Below, piece after piece: positions 1 through 9,006 of a stretch of DNA of 64,000 nt. The stretch is taken from NCBI RefSeq assembly GCF_013391105.1, contig NZ_CP058335.1, positions 1,674,001-1,738,000 on the forward strand, written 5' to 3'. Both the position numbers and the translations under genes were made by a program. Position 1 is the first letter of the stretch, and each line of letters begins with the position of its first letter. Below the pieces are notes generated by a model. The model searched no databases. It saw only the letters and a list, made by a program, of their open reading frames with translations, and was not told the DNA's origin. This stretch comes from Natronomonas salina. GTDB taxonomy: Archaea > Halobacteriota > Halobacteria > Halobacteriales > Haloarculaceae.

Positions 1-1132
1 TTCGCTCCGCGGGGTGGGTCCAGCGGATTTCGCCGTCATGGGTGAGCATCGTCGAGTCAACGATCTCGTCGTCGGTATTGATCTCGTTCGTATCATCGTC
101 GAAGAGGTTCTCCAGGAAGTTCGAGACGTTGTTCGAGTACAGCTGGCTGGCGTGGTGGGAAACGGTGGCTGGCAGGTTCGTCGGCCCGAAGACTGTGACG
201 CCGTCGTGCTCGACGGTCTCGTCGGGGCGAGTCAGCTCGCAGTTCCCGCCGGTCGCCGCCGACAGGTCGACGATCACCGAGCCGGAATCCATTCCCTCGA
301 CCATCTCCGTGGTGACCAACTCCGGTGCTGGTCTGCCGGGGACGGCAGCCGTCGTGATAACGACATCGGATTCGCCGACGACGCGGGTGAGTTCCTTGCG
401 CTGTTGTTCGAGGAACTCGTCGTCCATCTCACGAGCGTATCCTTCATCGTCGCCGGAGCCCTCGGTCTCGAGGTCGAGTTCGACGAAGTCAGCGCCGAGG
501 CTCTCGACTTCCTGTTTGACTTCCAGGCGAATGTCGTAGCCGCGGACGGAGGCGCCGAGACGGTCGGCGGTCGCGATGGCCTGCAGTCCCGCAACGCCGG
601 CGCCGATGACGAATACCTCTGCAGGCTGGACGGTGCCGGCAGCGGTCATCTGCAAGGGGTACATCTTCGGCAGTGCCTCGGCAGCGACAATAGCGGATTT
701 GTAGCCGCCGATGCTTGCCATCGACGAGAGGGCGTCCATGCTCTGGGCGCGGCCAATCCGGGGGATAAGCTCGAGGGCGAACGCCGTGACGCCGCGGTCG
801 GCAAGGACAGTTAGTTTCTCGTCGAGGTCATATGGGCCAAGCTGTCCGACGACGACCTGGCCCTCCCGGTAGGGGTCGATGTCGTCGCCCAGCGTAGCGC
901 CCAACCCGCGGACCTGCAGGACGACGTCGGCGCGCTCGAACACGGTCTCCCGGTCGTTAACGACGTCGCAACCGACTTCGCGGTAATCGGCATCAGACCA
1001 GTCGGATGCCACGCCAGCTCCCGCAGCAACGCATACATCATGGCCATCTTCAAGGAATTTTTCTGCTACGGATGGTATGAGTGCAACTCGTGTCTCATCT
1101 CTTGCAGTCTCTCCTGGGATTCCAATTATCAC
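1..1132 (-). CDS. pntA: NAD(P) transhydrogenase subunit alpha, 3' end cut by the window edge
   Basis: The minus-strand frame is open from GTG 1132 to the window edge. It begins VIIGIPGET and continues with the AlaDH/PntA signature RAQSMDALSSMASIGGYKS, then the NAD-binding Rossmann stretch VFVIGAGVAGLQAI, ending in EIRWTHPAER. The family forms the NAD-binding part of the proton-translocating transhydrogenase, which exchanges hydride between NADH and NADP+ at the membrane. The GTG start is preceded by GGTGATG and removes nothing from the conserved N-terminus. About the first 95 bases use A/T-ending codons, including AGA for Arg, while the rest is strongly G/C-ending, so a composition break falls inside the gene. 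The beta subunit gene is not in the window. Confidence 0.9.
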   Translation of the reverse strand, partial: MIIGIPGETARDETRVALIPSVAEKFLEDGHDVCVAAGAGVASDWSDADYREVGCDVVNDRETVFERADVVLQVRGLGATLGDDIDPYREGQVVVGQLGPYDLDEKLTVLADRGVTAFALELIPRIGRAQSMDALSSMASIGGYKSAIVAAEALPKMYPLQMTAAGTVQPAEVFVIGAGVAGLQAIATADRLGASVRGYDIRLEVKQEVESLGADFVELDLETEGSGDDEGYAREMDDEFLEQQRKELTRVVGESDVVITTAAVPGRPAPELVTTEMVEGMDSGSVIVDLSAATGGNCELTRPDETVEHDGVTVFGPTNLPATVSHHASQLYSNNVSNFLENLFDDDTNEINTDDEIVDSTMLTHDGEIRWTHPAER

Positions 1133-1704
1133 GTCTCATCACCGGGTAGAGTGTGATGATTGCAGCTGTTTGAAAAATACAATGTAGCCGTGGCAATCAC
1201 ACACGGACTTTGGTTCATAGGTTTGCTCACAGATGGGTCTATCGTTGATTGTTATCATATCTGCAATAAATATTCAGATAGAGGAGAATTTTGTGATATC
1301 CATCTCAACCCGTCTGTTCTAGAAGATCATGTCAAAGGTCGTTGAGACCTGGGGAAGTCCATTAGAACCGGCAGATAGTGTTATACCATAGCACACTAAT
1401 TCTATTTCTAGTCCGAGTGGACTGGTGTCAATATCACCAGGGGGGAGAAAATAACACATCGAAACAAGCGATTTTGATAGTTTCTAGTGAATCCTTCAGG
1501 ATAACCGGGAAAGCTTCCCTGATATGAATGTAATCAATTCTCCATTTCCGAGATACCAGCTAAATTGTTCCAGTCAGTAACTATGTCGTTATATTTAATA
1601 TCATGATATCATGATTATTGAAATCTGACTGTGCCATTACTTTGGAGCAATAATGAACGTCTCAACCATTGACTATGATCAAGATTTCGGATACAGACGG
1701 TGAG
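1133..1704. other. AT-rich intergenic stretch, no convincing gene
   Basis: This lies between the starts and ends of two minus-strand genes. One 61-codon plus-strand frame (1160-1345) exists but has no recognisable family, no clear promoter and ordinary random-looking composition. No RNA gene or inverted repeat stood out. Confidence 0.5.
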
Positions 1705-3492
1705 TTACTGCGAGACTGGGGGCGAGACAACAGACCAATCTTGCGGATTGATTGTATTAGCCTCGAACGTAGTGTTTTCGGGATAGGTGGTGAAGACTAG
1801 GATTTCAACCCGGTCAGCTAAGTATTCGACGAGCGTCACGAGATTTTCGTCTGCGAGACCCCCAAGTCCGTCCAACAGCATGACAGGGATTCTGTCTGTC
1901 ACGTCAAAGGCCTCAAAGCCAGCTAGCGCTGCTACGATTCCGATCAACTCTAGTTCGCCCTCGCTCAGAGCAGACAGGTCCGCTTCACGACCCTCTCGCG
2001 CGACCACAAGTTCATAGTCGGAAGTAAGACGGACCATCTCAAACCCGACGTCGAATGTGTCAATGATCTCCTGAATGGCGTCATCGAAAGCTTCCCGAGT
2101 ACGGCGTTTTATCTCTGCTTTGCGGTCGCGAAGACGGTTGATTTCCTCGGTTAGATTTTCGCGCTCGGATTCAAGTTGTTCACGCCGTTCAGCCCGTGAT
2201 TCGAGTGTCTTCATCTCTTCTTGGGCCTCCTCAAGCCGTGTCTCAGTGTACTTAATCTGACTCTCTATATCCGTTAACTCAGAATCCTGAGTCTCAACGG
2301 CTTCCGAAAGGGTGTCTATTCGATCTATCAGATTCTCTCGACGTTTTCGCGCTTCACCTAGACTCGTTTTCCTCTCTTCAAGCGTGGATTCAAGTGACGC
2401 AATTTCGTCTTCAAGGTCGGATTCACGACGTTGAGTTCTTTTTATTTCCTCTTGCCGCTCCTGAAGATCGGTTACGTCGTTTCGGAACTCCTCCGCCTTT
2501 GACTGAAGCTCCGAGATGCGATCACTGAGCTGATCGAGATTCTCCTCAACTGCCGCTTTACTCGTCTTTGATCCACACGTCCAGCAACGGATGTTATCCT
2601 CTAGGAGGTCTCGGTCGACATCTGTGATTAAGTCAACACGATCCTCATCGATGAGGCGCTTCGTCGGAGCGTACACAGACTGGAGCAATTCCGCTTCCTG
2701 TTCAAGTTTGTCGAGGCGCTGCTTGCGTTCGGCAATCCTGCTGGATAAATCCTCTTCTTCTTCAGGAACCTCTATGGCGGCCAATTCGGATCGTTTCTCC
2801 TCGAGTTTTTCCTCGGTTCGTTTGATAGTCTGCTCAAGCCGTTCAACTCGCTGTTCGACTTCATCTCGCTCTGCTTTTGCGTCGCTCAGTTCGTCGCGTT
2901 TATCGGAGACTGCCCCTTGATCATCATCCCCCTTACGGATGGCATCGCGCTCCGCTTCGAGATCTTCAAGCTGGGTTTTCAGCTGCTGGATTGTTGTCTC
3001 CACTTCCGGCAACTGTTCGGCCGCCTTTTCCGCGCGTTTGAGTTCCGTCTCGACACTATTACGCTCCTGTTTGAGATCCGCAATCTGTTCGTCAATGTTC
3101 TCAAAATCGAGCGGCCGTGTGAGCACCGATTCGAGATTATCCTCGTGACGGACCGCATCACGGACGGCGTTATTGTCGTCCAAGAATGCGTACAAAGATG
3201 CGGTCACTCGCGCTTTCTCAGAGGAGAGGTACGGATCACCCGATCGAGTAATCGTGTTATTTTCGCGGGCGAGTTCAACTCTATAGCTATCGGCATTGGT
3301 CCGGAGTTCAACTTCTCCACTTGATTCGCCCTCCGTTAGAACTTTCTCCGTACCCATCACCGTTTCGATTGCGGTGACAAAACTAGATTTCCCTTGCCAG
3401 TTGGTCCCGCGGACGGCGTTTATTCCCCGTTCAAGGGTCGCGCTCCCAGACCGGATCCCCGCAATGTTCTTGAAATTGAGGTTCCAAGTCAT
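1705..3492 (-). CDS. Archaea-specific SMC-related ATPase, partner of RdfA
   Basis: The 595-residue protein has a Rad50/SMC layout. A Walker A motif GTNWQGKS lies at residues 29-36, followed by long charged coiled coil from about residue 130 to 490. A CWTC zinc-hook-like turn (C303, C306) sits in the middle, and a C-terminal head carries the signature region SALSEGELELIG and a Walker B-like VMLLDGLGG. I started at MTWNLNFKNI because the upstream frame overlaps rdfA and adds only basic non-family residues. ATG 3492 is one base after the rdfA stop, so the two are co-transcribed. SMC-like proteins next to RdfA (Sph3 in Haloferax volcanii) have been linked to rod-cell morphology; the equivalence here is inferred from the gene pair. 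The Walker B Asp is followed by Gly, not the usual Glu. Confidence 0.8.
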   Translation of the reverse strand: MTWNLNFKNIAGIRSGSATLERGINAVRGTNWQGKSSFVTAIETVMGTEKVLTEGESSGEVELRTNADSYRVELARENNTITRSGDPYLSSEKARVTASLYAFLDDNNAVRDAVRHEDNLESVLTRPLDFENIDEQIADLKQERNSVETELKRAEKAAEQLPEVETTIQQLKTQLEDLEAERDAIRKGDDDQGAVSDKRDELSDAKAERDEVEQRVERLEQTIKRTEEKLEEKRSELAAIEVPEEEEDLSSRIAERKQRLDKLEQEAELLQSVYAPTKRLIDEDRVDLITDVDRDLLEDNIRCWTCGSKTSKAAVEENLDQLSDRISELQSKAEEFRNDVTDLQERQEEIKRTQRRESDLEDEIASLESTLEERKTSLGEARKRRENLIDRIDTLSEAVETQDSELTDIESQIKYTETRLEEAQEEMKTLESRAERREQLESERENLTEEINRLRDRKAEIKRRTREAFDDAIQEIIDTFDVGFEMVRLTSDYELVVAREGREADLSALSEGELELIGIVAALAGFEAFDVTDRIPVMLLDGLGGLADENLVTLVEYLADRVEILVFTTYPENTTFEANTINPQDWSVVSPPVSQ

Positions 3493-3493
3493 C

Positions 3494-4141
3494 TCAGCCC
3501 TCCACCTCCACTGACGGCGCTTCTTGGAAGTGATCCTTGCAGACGAAACCCCGCTCAACCGCATCCGCAATCGGAATACGGATTGGGCATTCCGGGCAAC
3601 TAAGGAGAATCTGAATCTCAATGTCCGCTTCGTCGCCTTCTGGAAGTACGTCCTTTGTGTCTAGCGACGAAAGCGCTTCTCGTACCTTTGATCGAGTGAT
3701 ATTTTTCGCCATTTCAAGGCTTCGTTGCTCCCAATCGGAATTAGATTGGTCAACCTGTTTCTCCCCCTCAAGACAGGAGTTGAGGTGTTCGCGCATTGTG
3801 CTATAGGACACCATGTCACTGCAGACTCGTTCTGGATTAATTCCATCAGCTCGGAGGTCATCCATGACCTCCTCCCGAAGAAGATCGTCGTCGCCCCTCA
3901 GGGCCTGATAATCGCTACTTATCCGCTTGCCTGTTGTATTTCGACCGTGTTTGTCATATACGGATTTCAATAGTCGCTTATTGAACCATTCCGTCAAAGT
4001 TCGATACCCATCTGGACTGCGGCCGTCACCACCGGTCCAGCGGTTCAGGAGTCGATCGTCAACAGAGGTGTATCGGCTCCCAGAGTTATCAAGACCGTAT
4101 CGATCGCAAACGATATCGATTTTGCACTGGGCTTGTGTCAT
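3494..4141 (-). CDS. rdfA: Rod-determining factor A family protein
   Basis: The 215-residue protein opens with MTQAQCKIDIVCDRYGL, the N-terminal pattern of haloarchaeal RdfA. It also has a predicted helical middle (LTEWFNKRLLKSVYDKHG) and a C-terminal Cys-containing segment, CPECPIRIPIADAVERGFVC, that could bind metal. ATG 4141 is chosen over an upstream in-frame TTG because it matches the family start and lies 24 bases from a TATA box (TTTATAG, 4172-4166), consistent with a leaderless mRNA. RdfA is known from Haloferax as a factor needed for rod shape; the molecular mechanism is unclear. The gene leads an operon with the SMC-like ATPase. Confidence 0.85.
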   Translation of the reverse strand: MTQAQCKIDIVCDRYGLDNSGSRYTSVDDRLLNRWTGGDGRSPDGYRTLTEWFNKRLLKSVYDKHGRNTTGKRISSDYQALRGDDDLLREEVMDDLRADGINPERVCSDMVSYSTMREHLNSCLEGEKQVDQSNSDWEQRSLEMAKNITRSKVREALSSLDTKDVLPEGDEADIEIQILLSCPECPIRIPIADAVERGFVCKDHFQEAPSVEVEG

Positions 4142-4165
4142 TGTGAAAATCAACAAGCATCAAAA

Positions 4166-4172
4166 CTATAAA
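4166..4172 (-). promoter_or_regulatory. TATA box of the rdfA operon
   Basis: TTTATAG on the minus strand lies 24 bases upstream of the rdfA ATG at 4141, the spacing expected for a leaderless haloarchaeal transcript. Confidence 0.6.
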
Positions 4173-4229
4173 CTTGACCATTATCTCGATTAAGATGGGT
4201 CCTCGCATTGGGCGGATCAGCTACGGACT

Positions 4230-5456
4230 TCATAACACGTCGTTGTCACGGAATCGTTCAATCTCCGCATCCGAGTAACCGAGTTCTCGGAGGATAGCTG
4301 CAGTCTGCTCGCCTAATTCAGGCGGGTACTGCCTGATTGACGTCGGCGTTTGCGAGAAGTGCATAGGACTTCCAACCATCTCAACCTCACCAGCCGACGG
4401 ATGGGAAACAGTCCGGTGCATCCCTCTTGCTTGAACTTGTGGATTGTCGAAGACCTCGTCCATATCCTTCACGTCCGAGGCTGGCACCTCATGATCGTCA
4501 AACCGGTTGAGAAGCTCTTCCGTCGTGTACTCCGAGAGTTCGGCTTCAAGAATCGCATCAAGTGCCGATCGGTTATTGACTCGGTCACTATTCCTCTCAA
4601 ACCGCTCGTCCGCAAGGAGGTCAGCCCGGTCTATGGCTTCACAGAACCGCGGCCAGATATTCTCGGAGGCAACCGCAACCACGACGTAACCGTCGGTAGT
4701 AGGGAACGCTTGGTAGGGCGCGATCGTTGGGTGTTTGCTCCCCATTCGCTCTGGCGGATCGCCAGTTGCGAAGTAATTTGAAGCCATGTAGGTCATCCAA
4801 GCGACCTGTCCATCAAGGAGACTGACGTCAATTTTTTGGCCGGTACCATCTCCGAGTTCTCTGTCCAGGAGTGCAGCAAGGATTGCTTGTGCGGCATACA
4901 TCCCCGCCCCGATGTCAGCGATTGCGACTCCGACCCTGACCGGCGGCCCGTCCTCCGGACCGGTTATAGACATCATGCCGCCTTCGGCCTGCATTATGAT
5001 ATCATAGGCTGGCCGGGAGGAGTCTGGCCCCCACTCGCCGTAGCCCGAAAGAGAGCAATAGATCAATTCGGGATTCTCCGCTCGAAGGTCTTCATAACCC
5101 AATCCCCATTTGTCCATTTGACCCACGCGGAAATTTTCGACGACCACATCCGCCTTCGCTGCGAGTTCGCGGAATAAATCTCGACCGTCTTCACTAGCTA
5201 AATTGAGCGTGATCGAGCGTTTGTTTCGATTGATACTCATGTAATAGGCACTCTCCTCACTGTCACCATATTTTGGTGGGTGCCAACCGCGGGTTTGATC
5301 TCCTCCGTCGGGGCGTTCAACTTTAACAACATCTGCACCGAGGTCGCCAAGCTGCATCGTGCAGAATGGACCCACCAAGACCCGGGAGGCGTCAAGAATC
5401 GTCAGTCCATCAAGCGGTCCAGTATTGGTCTCGGCGTCTTTCGCTTCTCCAACCAT
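4230..5456 (-). CDS. Class III (CaiB/BaiF) CoA-transferase, probably glutarate-activating
   Basis: The 408-residue family III acyl-CoA transferase has the N-terminal pattern LDGLTILDASRVLVGPFCTMQLGDLGADVVKVERP. The catalytic aspartate is in the motif PAYDIIMQAEGG, followed by the DGTGQKIDVSLLDG segment. The frame stays open upstream to 5873, but that extension is an artefact of the G+C-rich neighbour; ATG 5456 fits the family. It starts 3 bases after the stop of the glutaryl-CoA dehydrogenase gene, in one operon. By analogy with the human SUGCT/GCDH partnership, I infer transfer of CoA from succinyl-CoA to glutarate. The substrate is not provable from sequence, and other dicarboxylates remain possible. 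Confidence 0.85.
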   Translation of the reverse strand: MVGEAKDAETNTGPLDGLTILDASRVLVGPFCTMQLGDLGADVVKVERPDGGDQTRGWHPPKYGDSEESAYYMSINRNKRSITLNLASEDGRDLFRELAAKADVVVENFRVGQMDKWGLGYEDLRAENPELIYCSLSGYGEWGPDSSRPAYDIIMQAEGGMMSITGPEDGPPVRVGVAIADIGAGMYAAQAILAALLDRELGDGTGQKIDVSLLDGQVAWMTYMASNYFATGDPPERMGSKHPTIAPYQAFPTTDGYVVVAVASENIWPRFCEAIDRADLLADERFERNSDRVNNRSALDAILEAELSEYTTEELLNRFDDHEVPASDVKDMDEVFDNPQVQARGMHRTVSHPSAGEVEMVGSPMHFSQTPTSIRQYPPELGEQTAAILRELGYSDAEIERFRDNDVL

Positions 5457-5458
5457 TG

Positions 5459-6622
5459 TTACTTGTAGGCCTTCAGGCCGGTGAGGTCCTCGCCGAGGAT
5501 GAGCGTGTGGATGTCGTGGGTACCCTCGTAGGTGTAGACCGTTTCGAGGTTCGCCATGTGACGCATCGGCGAGTAGTCGGCGGTGATGCCGTTGCCGCCG
5601 AGCATCTCGCGGGCGATGCGGGACTGGTCGCGGGCCATCCGGACGTTGTTGCGCTTGGCCATCGAGATGTGCTGGGGCCGGAGGTCGCCGCGCTCCTTGA
5701 GGTCGGTGATCCGGTAGACGAGCAGCTGGGCCAGCGTGATCTGGGTGGCCATCTCGGCGAGCTTCTGCTGTTGGATCTGGAAGCGACCGATGGGGCCGCC
5801 GAACTGCTCGCGGTCCTGGGCGTACCCGCGTGCGGTCTCGAAGCAGTCGCGGGCGGCGCCGACGGCGCCCCACGCGATGCCGAAGCGCGCCTGCGACAGA
5901 CAGGAGAGCGGGCCCTTCATCCCCCGGACGTCCGGGAGGACGTTCTCCTCTGGGACGTACACGTCGCTGAGGCCAATCTCACCAGTGATGGAGGCGCGGA
6001 GGGAAAGCTTCTCCTCGATCTTGTTCGTTGAGACGCCGTCCCGATTTGTCTCAACTAGGAAGCCGCGAATGGGTCTGTCAGAATCAGTGTAATCTCGCGC
6101 CCAGACGATTGCCACATCCGCAATGGGAGAATTTGTGATCCAAGTTTTCGAGCCATTCAGCAGATAGCCGCCGTCGGAATCTTCGGCGCGGGTTTCCATC
6201 GCCGTTGGGTTTGATCCGTGTTCTGGCTCCGTGAGACCGAAGCAACCAACTGATTCACCGCTACCGAGTTTTGGTAGCCACTCTTCTTTCTGTTCCTCGC
6301 TGCCGTAGGCGTAAATCGGATACATCACAAGCGCACCTTGGACGCTAGCCATTGAGCGAAGACCCGAATCACATGCCTCCAGTTCCTGCATTAGCAGGCC
6401 ATACGCTTTTTCTGAGATATTGGGTGAACCGTAACCCTGCAGGTTTGGCGCATAAAAGCCCATTTCGCCCATTTCAGTGATCAATTCGGTCGGGAAGCTT
6501 CCCTTTATCCAGTGGGTGCCGATGTCGGGGCGGACCTTGTCCTCTACGAAGTCGCGGGCCGTCTCTTGTATCATCCGCTCTTCTGCGGACACATCCGACT
6601 CTATGCCGACGTAGTCGAGCAT
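5459..6622 (-). CDS. Glutaryl-CoA dehydrogenase-like acyl-CoA dehydrogenase
   Basis: The 387-residue flavoprotein of the acyl-CoA dehydrogenase superfamily fits the glutaryl-CoA dehydrogenase branch. CDSGLRSMASVQGALVM carries the Arg-Ser pair that binds the substrate carboxylate in human GCDH. GCFGLTEPEHGSNP is the FAD-site motif, and the end TYEGTHDIHTLILGEDLTG contains the catalytic Glu. The expected reaction is FAD-dependent oxidation and decarboxylation of glutaryl-CoA to crotonyl-CoA and CO2. ATG 6622 is preferred to an upstream GTG because it begins the family-typical LDYVGIESDVSAEER segment. Codon use is mosaic: the C-terminal half and the first ~130 bases are much richer in G+C than the middle, suggesting intragenic recombination. 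Confidence 0.88.
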   Translation of the reverse strand: MLDYVGIESDVSAEERMIQETARDFVEDKVRPDIGTHWIKGSFPTELITEMGEMGFYAPNLQGYGSPNISEKAYGLLMQELEACDSGLRSMASVQGALVMYPIYAYGSEEQKEEWLPKLGSGESVGCFGLTEPEHGSNPTAMETRAEDSDGGYLLNGSKTWITNSPIADVAIVWARDYTDSDRPIRGFLVETNRDGVSTNKIEEKLSLRASITGEIGLSDVYVPEENVLPDVRGMKGPLSCLSQARFGIAWGAVGAARDCFETARGYAQDREQFGGPIGRFQIQQQKLAEMATQITLAQLLVYRITDLKERGDLRPQHISMAKRNNVRMARDQSRIAREMLGGNGITADYSPMRHMANLETVYTYEGTHDIHTLILGEDLTGLKAYK

Positions 6623-6803
6623 GCAACCCCTTGAATTCGACCGGTAATAATGGTGGGGGATACCAAATGTGATGCCTTCGATTGTCACGCGGATAATAAC
6701 CCATGATGTATCTAAGAGCCTATCACAACCGGTTTGTATCTCTTAAGTCGTACCCAGGAAGAGGGGAAAACGCTTACAGTCTGTGGAAACAATTTGAGTT
6801 TGA

Positions 6804-7937
6804 ATGACGGACAGCAGGTGGAGCGTTCCTGAGTCGAAGGTGTATGCGCGAGCTCGGGAACTACTTGACGCTGAGAAACGAGCAGTTCTCGCGACCGTGA
6901 TTGATGTGGAGGGAAATGCCTATAGACGACCAGGTGCGAAGATGCTCGTCACACCAGACGGGGATGGTGTTGGAAGTGTGACTGCAGGGTGCCTAGAAGA
7001 TCAGATTAGTCGCCTCGCAGCTGACGTTCTCTCGAATGGCCAGCCACGCGTCGAGACCTACGATATGATGGAGGACGATGACGATATATGGGGCCTAGGC
7101 GTCGGTTGTAACGGCGTTATTGACGTCCTCCTTGAACCTCTGACAGAGAGGCATCGGCCAGCTTTTGATGCCATAGAAGCTAACGAACCCGTGGGCATTG
7201 TAACGGTCCTCAAGGGCGATGTGCCGACTGGAAGCAGAATCAATTATCGCCCTGGCCACGGAATTTCAGCAGACAAGGACACCCCTAAATGGCTTCATTC
7301 GGCAGTTGAACCCGAGGCCCGGTCCTACCTCGATCAAGAACGTAGCGGAGTCGTCAGTATTGAGACCGACGAAGGAAGGGTGGAGGTATTCATTGATGCA
7401 CTCACACCTGCTCCCAAGCTCGTTATCGTAGGTTCAGGGCACGATGTACGGCCTGTTACCGAACTGGCCACAAACGTCGACTTCCGGGTCCACGTCATCA
7501 GCTATCGCGGGATTACGAGTTCAGATTCGTTCCCTACTGCAGACACTGTCAGTACAACATCGCCTGCCCAAATTGGTGACGAGATTTCCTTCGACGAGAA
7601 TACCTACGTTGTCGTTATGACTCACAACTTCGTAGATGACCAGATAACTCTTGAGCAACTTCTCCAGACGCCAGTTCCCTATATCGGTCTCATGGGACCG
7701 CGTAAGCGGTTCAGGGAACTACAGGAAGCTATGGCCGACGAGGAGTCTATAGAACCACCTACGGAGACCGGATTCGATCGAATATACACACCGATTGGCC
7801 TCGATTTGGGTGGTGGCACACCATACCAGATCGCACACAGTATTGTGGCCGAACTGATGGCTGTGGCGAACAACCGTGACCCGAAACATCTCTCGGATCG
7901 CGAGGGCGCAATCCATAGCCGTTCAGACGACAAATAA
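6804..7937 (+). CDS. xdhC: XdhC/CoxI-family molybdenum-hydroxylase maturation factor
   Basis: The 377-residue protein has both halves of the XdhC family. The N-terminal part has RPGAKMLVTPDGDGVGSVTAGCLED and LGVGCNGVIDVLLEPL. The C-terminal Rossmann-like part has LVIVGSGHDVRPV and the segment YIGLMGPRKRFRELQ. XdhC proteins bind the molybdenum cofactor and help insert its sulfurated form into xanthine-dehydrogenase-family enzymes in the cytoplasm. Its presence supports the two molybdoenzyme sets encoded 11-24 kb downstream being active sulfurated hydroxylases. It stands alone on the plus strand between two minus-strand operons. Confidence 0.87.
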   Translation: MTDSRWSVPESKVYARARELLDAEKRAVLATVIDVEGNAYRRPGAKMLVTPDGDGVGSVTAGCLEDQISRLAADVLSNGQPRVETYDMMEDDDDIWGLGVGCNGVIDVLLEPLTERHRPAFDAIEANEPVGIVTVLKGDVPTGSRINYRPGHGISADKDTPKWLHSAVEPEARSYLDQERSGVVSIETDEGRVEVFIDALTPAPKLVIVGSGHDVRPVTELATNVDFRVHVISYRGITSSDSFPTADTVSTTSPAQIGDEISFDENTYVVVMTHNFVDDQITLEQLLQTPVPYIGLMGPRKRFRELQEAMADEESIEPPTETGFDRIYTPIGLDLGGGTPYQIAHSIVAELMAVANNRDPKHLSDREGAIHSRSDDK

Positions 7938-8010
7938 CCTCGAATCTAGATCTCGATAGCGAATATGTCAGGGACAACAGGACGACGAAACGGACGCGTT
8001 AGTTGACGAA

Positions 8011-9006
8011 TTAATCCCGAATCTCTTCAGCGAGTTCGAGAATGCCGTCAACATCTAGGGTTCCGTTTTCGAGGATGACGGTGCTGTCAAGTTCGACCGT
8101 CGGTTCAAGGACAAGTCCGTCGAAGTGGATTTCACTTTCCAGAGTGCCCCCGAGGCTAGTATCGTCACCGATAGCGAAATGGACCGTACCGCTTTTCTTC
8201 TTATCTTCGGCCAGATTACCGATGAGGCGAGCATCAGGGTTTGTCCCGATGGCGAATTCAGCGAGATTCCTAGCGTTTTCGTCGGCACCGTCGACGATTT
8301 CTTGCAGCTGATCGGCCTCGCTACCACCCGCGATGTCAGTACAAGTGCCATCCTCGAAGGTTAGCTCAATCGGGTCTTCAAGTTGGCCGATGTTATCCAT
8401 CGAGTAGTCGATAACGACAGTCCCGTTCGTGTCCGGCTTTTGAGGACAGGTCGGCGATTCGCCTCCGGGCAGCGCTGAGAACCCGTAGTCATGGAAGTAG
8501 CCGTCTAGTGAGAATGCCGAACTGCCGTCAAGGTTTAGGTGGATATCTGTCCCGGCAGGGCTAGTGACAAGTCCTTCGCTTGCAGCATTAAGGACATCTC
8601 TGGTAGCGGCGGTGACTTCCCTAAGCTGGTCGTAGTCCGTGTTCATGCCTCCTTCAATCAGCATGTCCTCGGTGACGCCCCGGAGAACGACAACGCGAGT
8701 ACCAGCATCTGAGGCCGCTAGTCGAGACTGAGTGTGAGTAATTGCATGTGTCGTCGCGGTGAAGGCCACGTCGGCTTCCTTCATCGCAGCGGCCACGGGA
8801 CCCGGCGGTTCATTTCCGTGTGCGTCCAACCTCGGCATTATCGATAGTGTCGCATTCGCGCCAGTTGAGCGAGCCGCGTTGGTTATGGCGCGTCCAACAC
8901 TCACCTTTTCGGGGTCAGAGATGACGAGTACCTCCTCGTCGGCCGTAACGGTTGCCAATTCTTCGACGATGCGTCTCGATATCGGACTGAGTTCTAAGTC
9001 AATCAT
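8011..9006 (-). CDS. M29 aminopeptidase-like / NicX-superfamily metalloenzyme
   Basis: The 331-residue protein has a C-terminal metal-site pattern shared by M29-type leucyl aminopeptidases and the 2,5-dihydroxypyridine dioxygenase NicX: AEFAIGTNPDARL, then GTVHFAIGDDTSLGG, then ESEIHFDGLVLEP. The IHFD segment aligns with two of the three NicX iron ligands (His, Asp). The third NicX His is replaced here by Glu (AEFAIG), as in the peptidase branch, so hydrolase activity is likelier than ring-cleaving dioxygenase activity. It is the last gene of the livHMGF operon and its ATG overlaps the livF stop by one base, so its substrate may be the imported compound or a derivative. Confidence 0.75.
   Translation of the reverse strand: MIDLELSPISRRIVEELATVTADEEVLVISDPEKVSVGRAITNAARSTGANATLSIMPRLDAHGNEPPGPVAAAMKEADVAFTATTHAITHTQSRLAASDAGTRVVVLRGVTEDMLIEGGMNTDYDQLREVTAATRDVLNAASEGLVTSPAGTDIHLNLDGSSAFSLDGYFHDYGFSALPGGESPTCPQKPDTNGTVVIDYSMDNIGQLEDPIELTFEDGTCTDIAGGSEADQLQEIVDGADENARNLAEFAIGTNPDARLIGNLAEDKKKSGTVHFAIGDDTSLGGTLESEIHFDGLVLEPTVELDSTVILENGTLDVDGILELAEEIRD

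Noticed and set aside
14-814. 266-codon plus-strand frame at the left edge
   Set aside because: It is the complement of pntA; the minus-strand frame carries the transhydrogenase motifs, the plus frame does not.
1160-1345. 61-codon plus-strand frame
   Set aside because: No motif, no promoter and AT-rich chance composition.
5457-5873. 139-residue N-terminal extension of the CoA-transferase frame
   Set aside because: Arg/Pro/His-rich nonsense lying inside the G+C-rich end of the dehydrogenase gene; the family start is at 5456.
8011-9006. True NicX dioxygenase
   Set aside because: One of the three iron-binding positions is Glu rather than His, matching the aminopeptidase branch.
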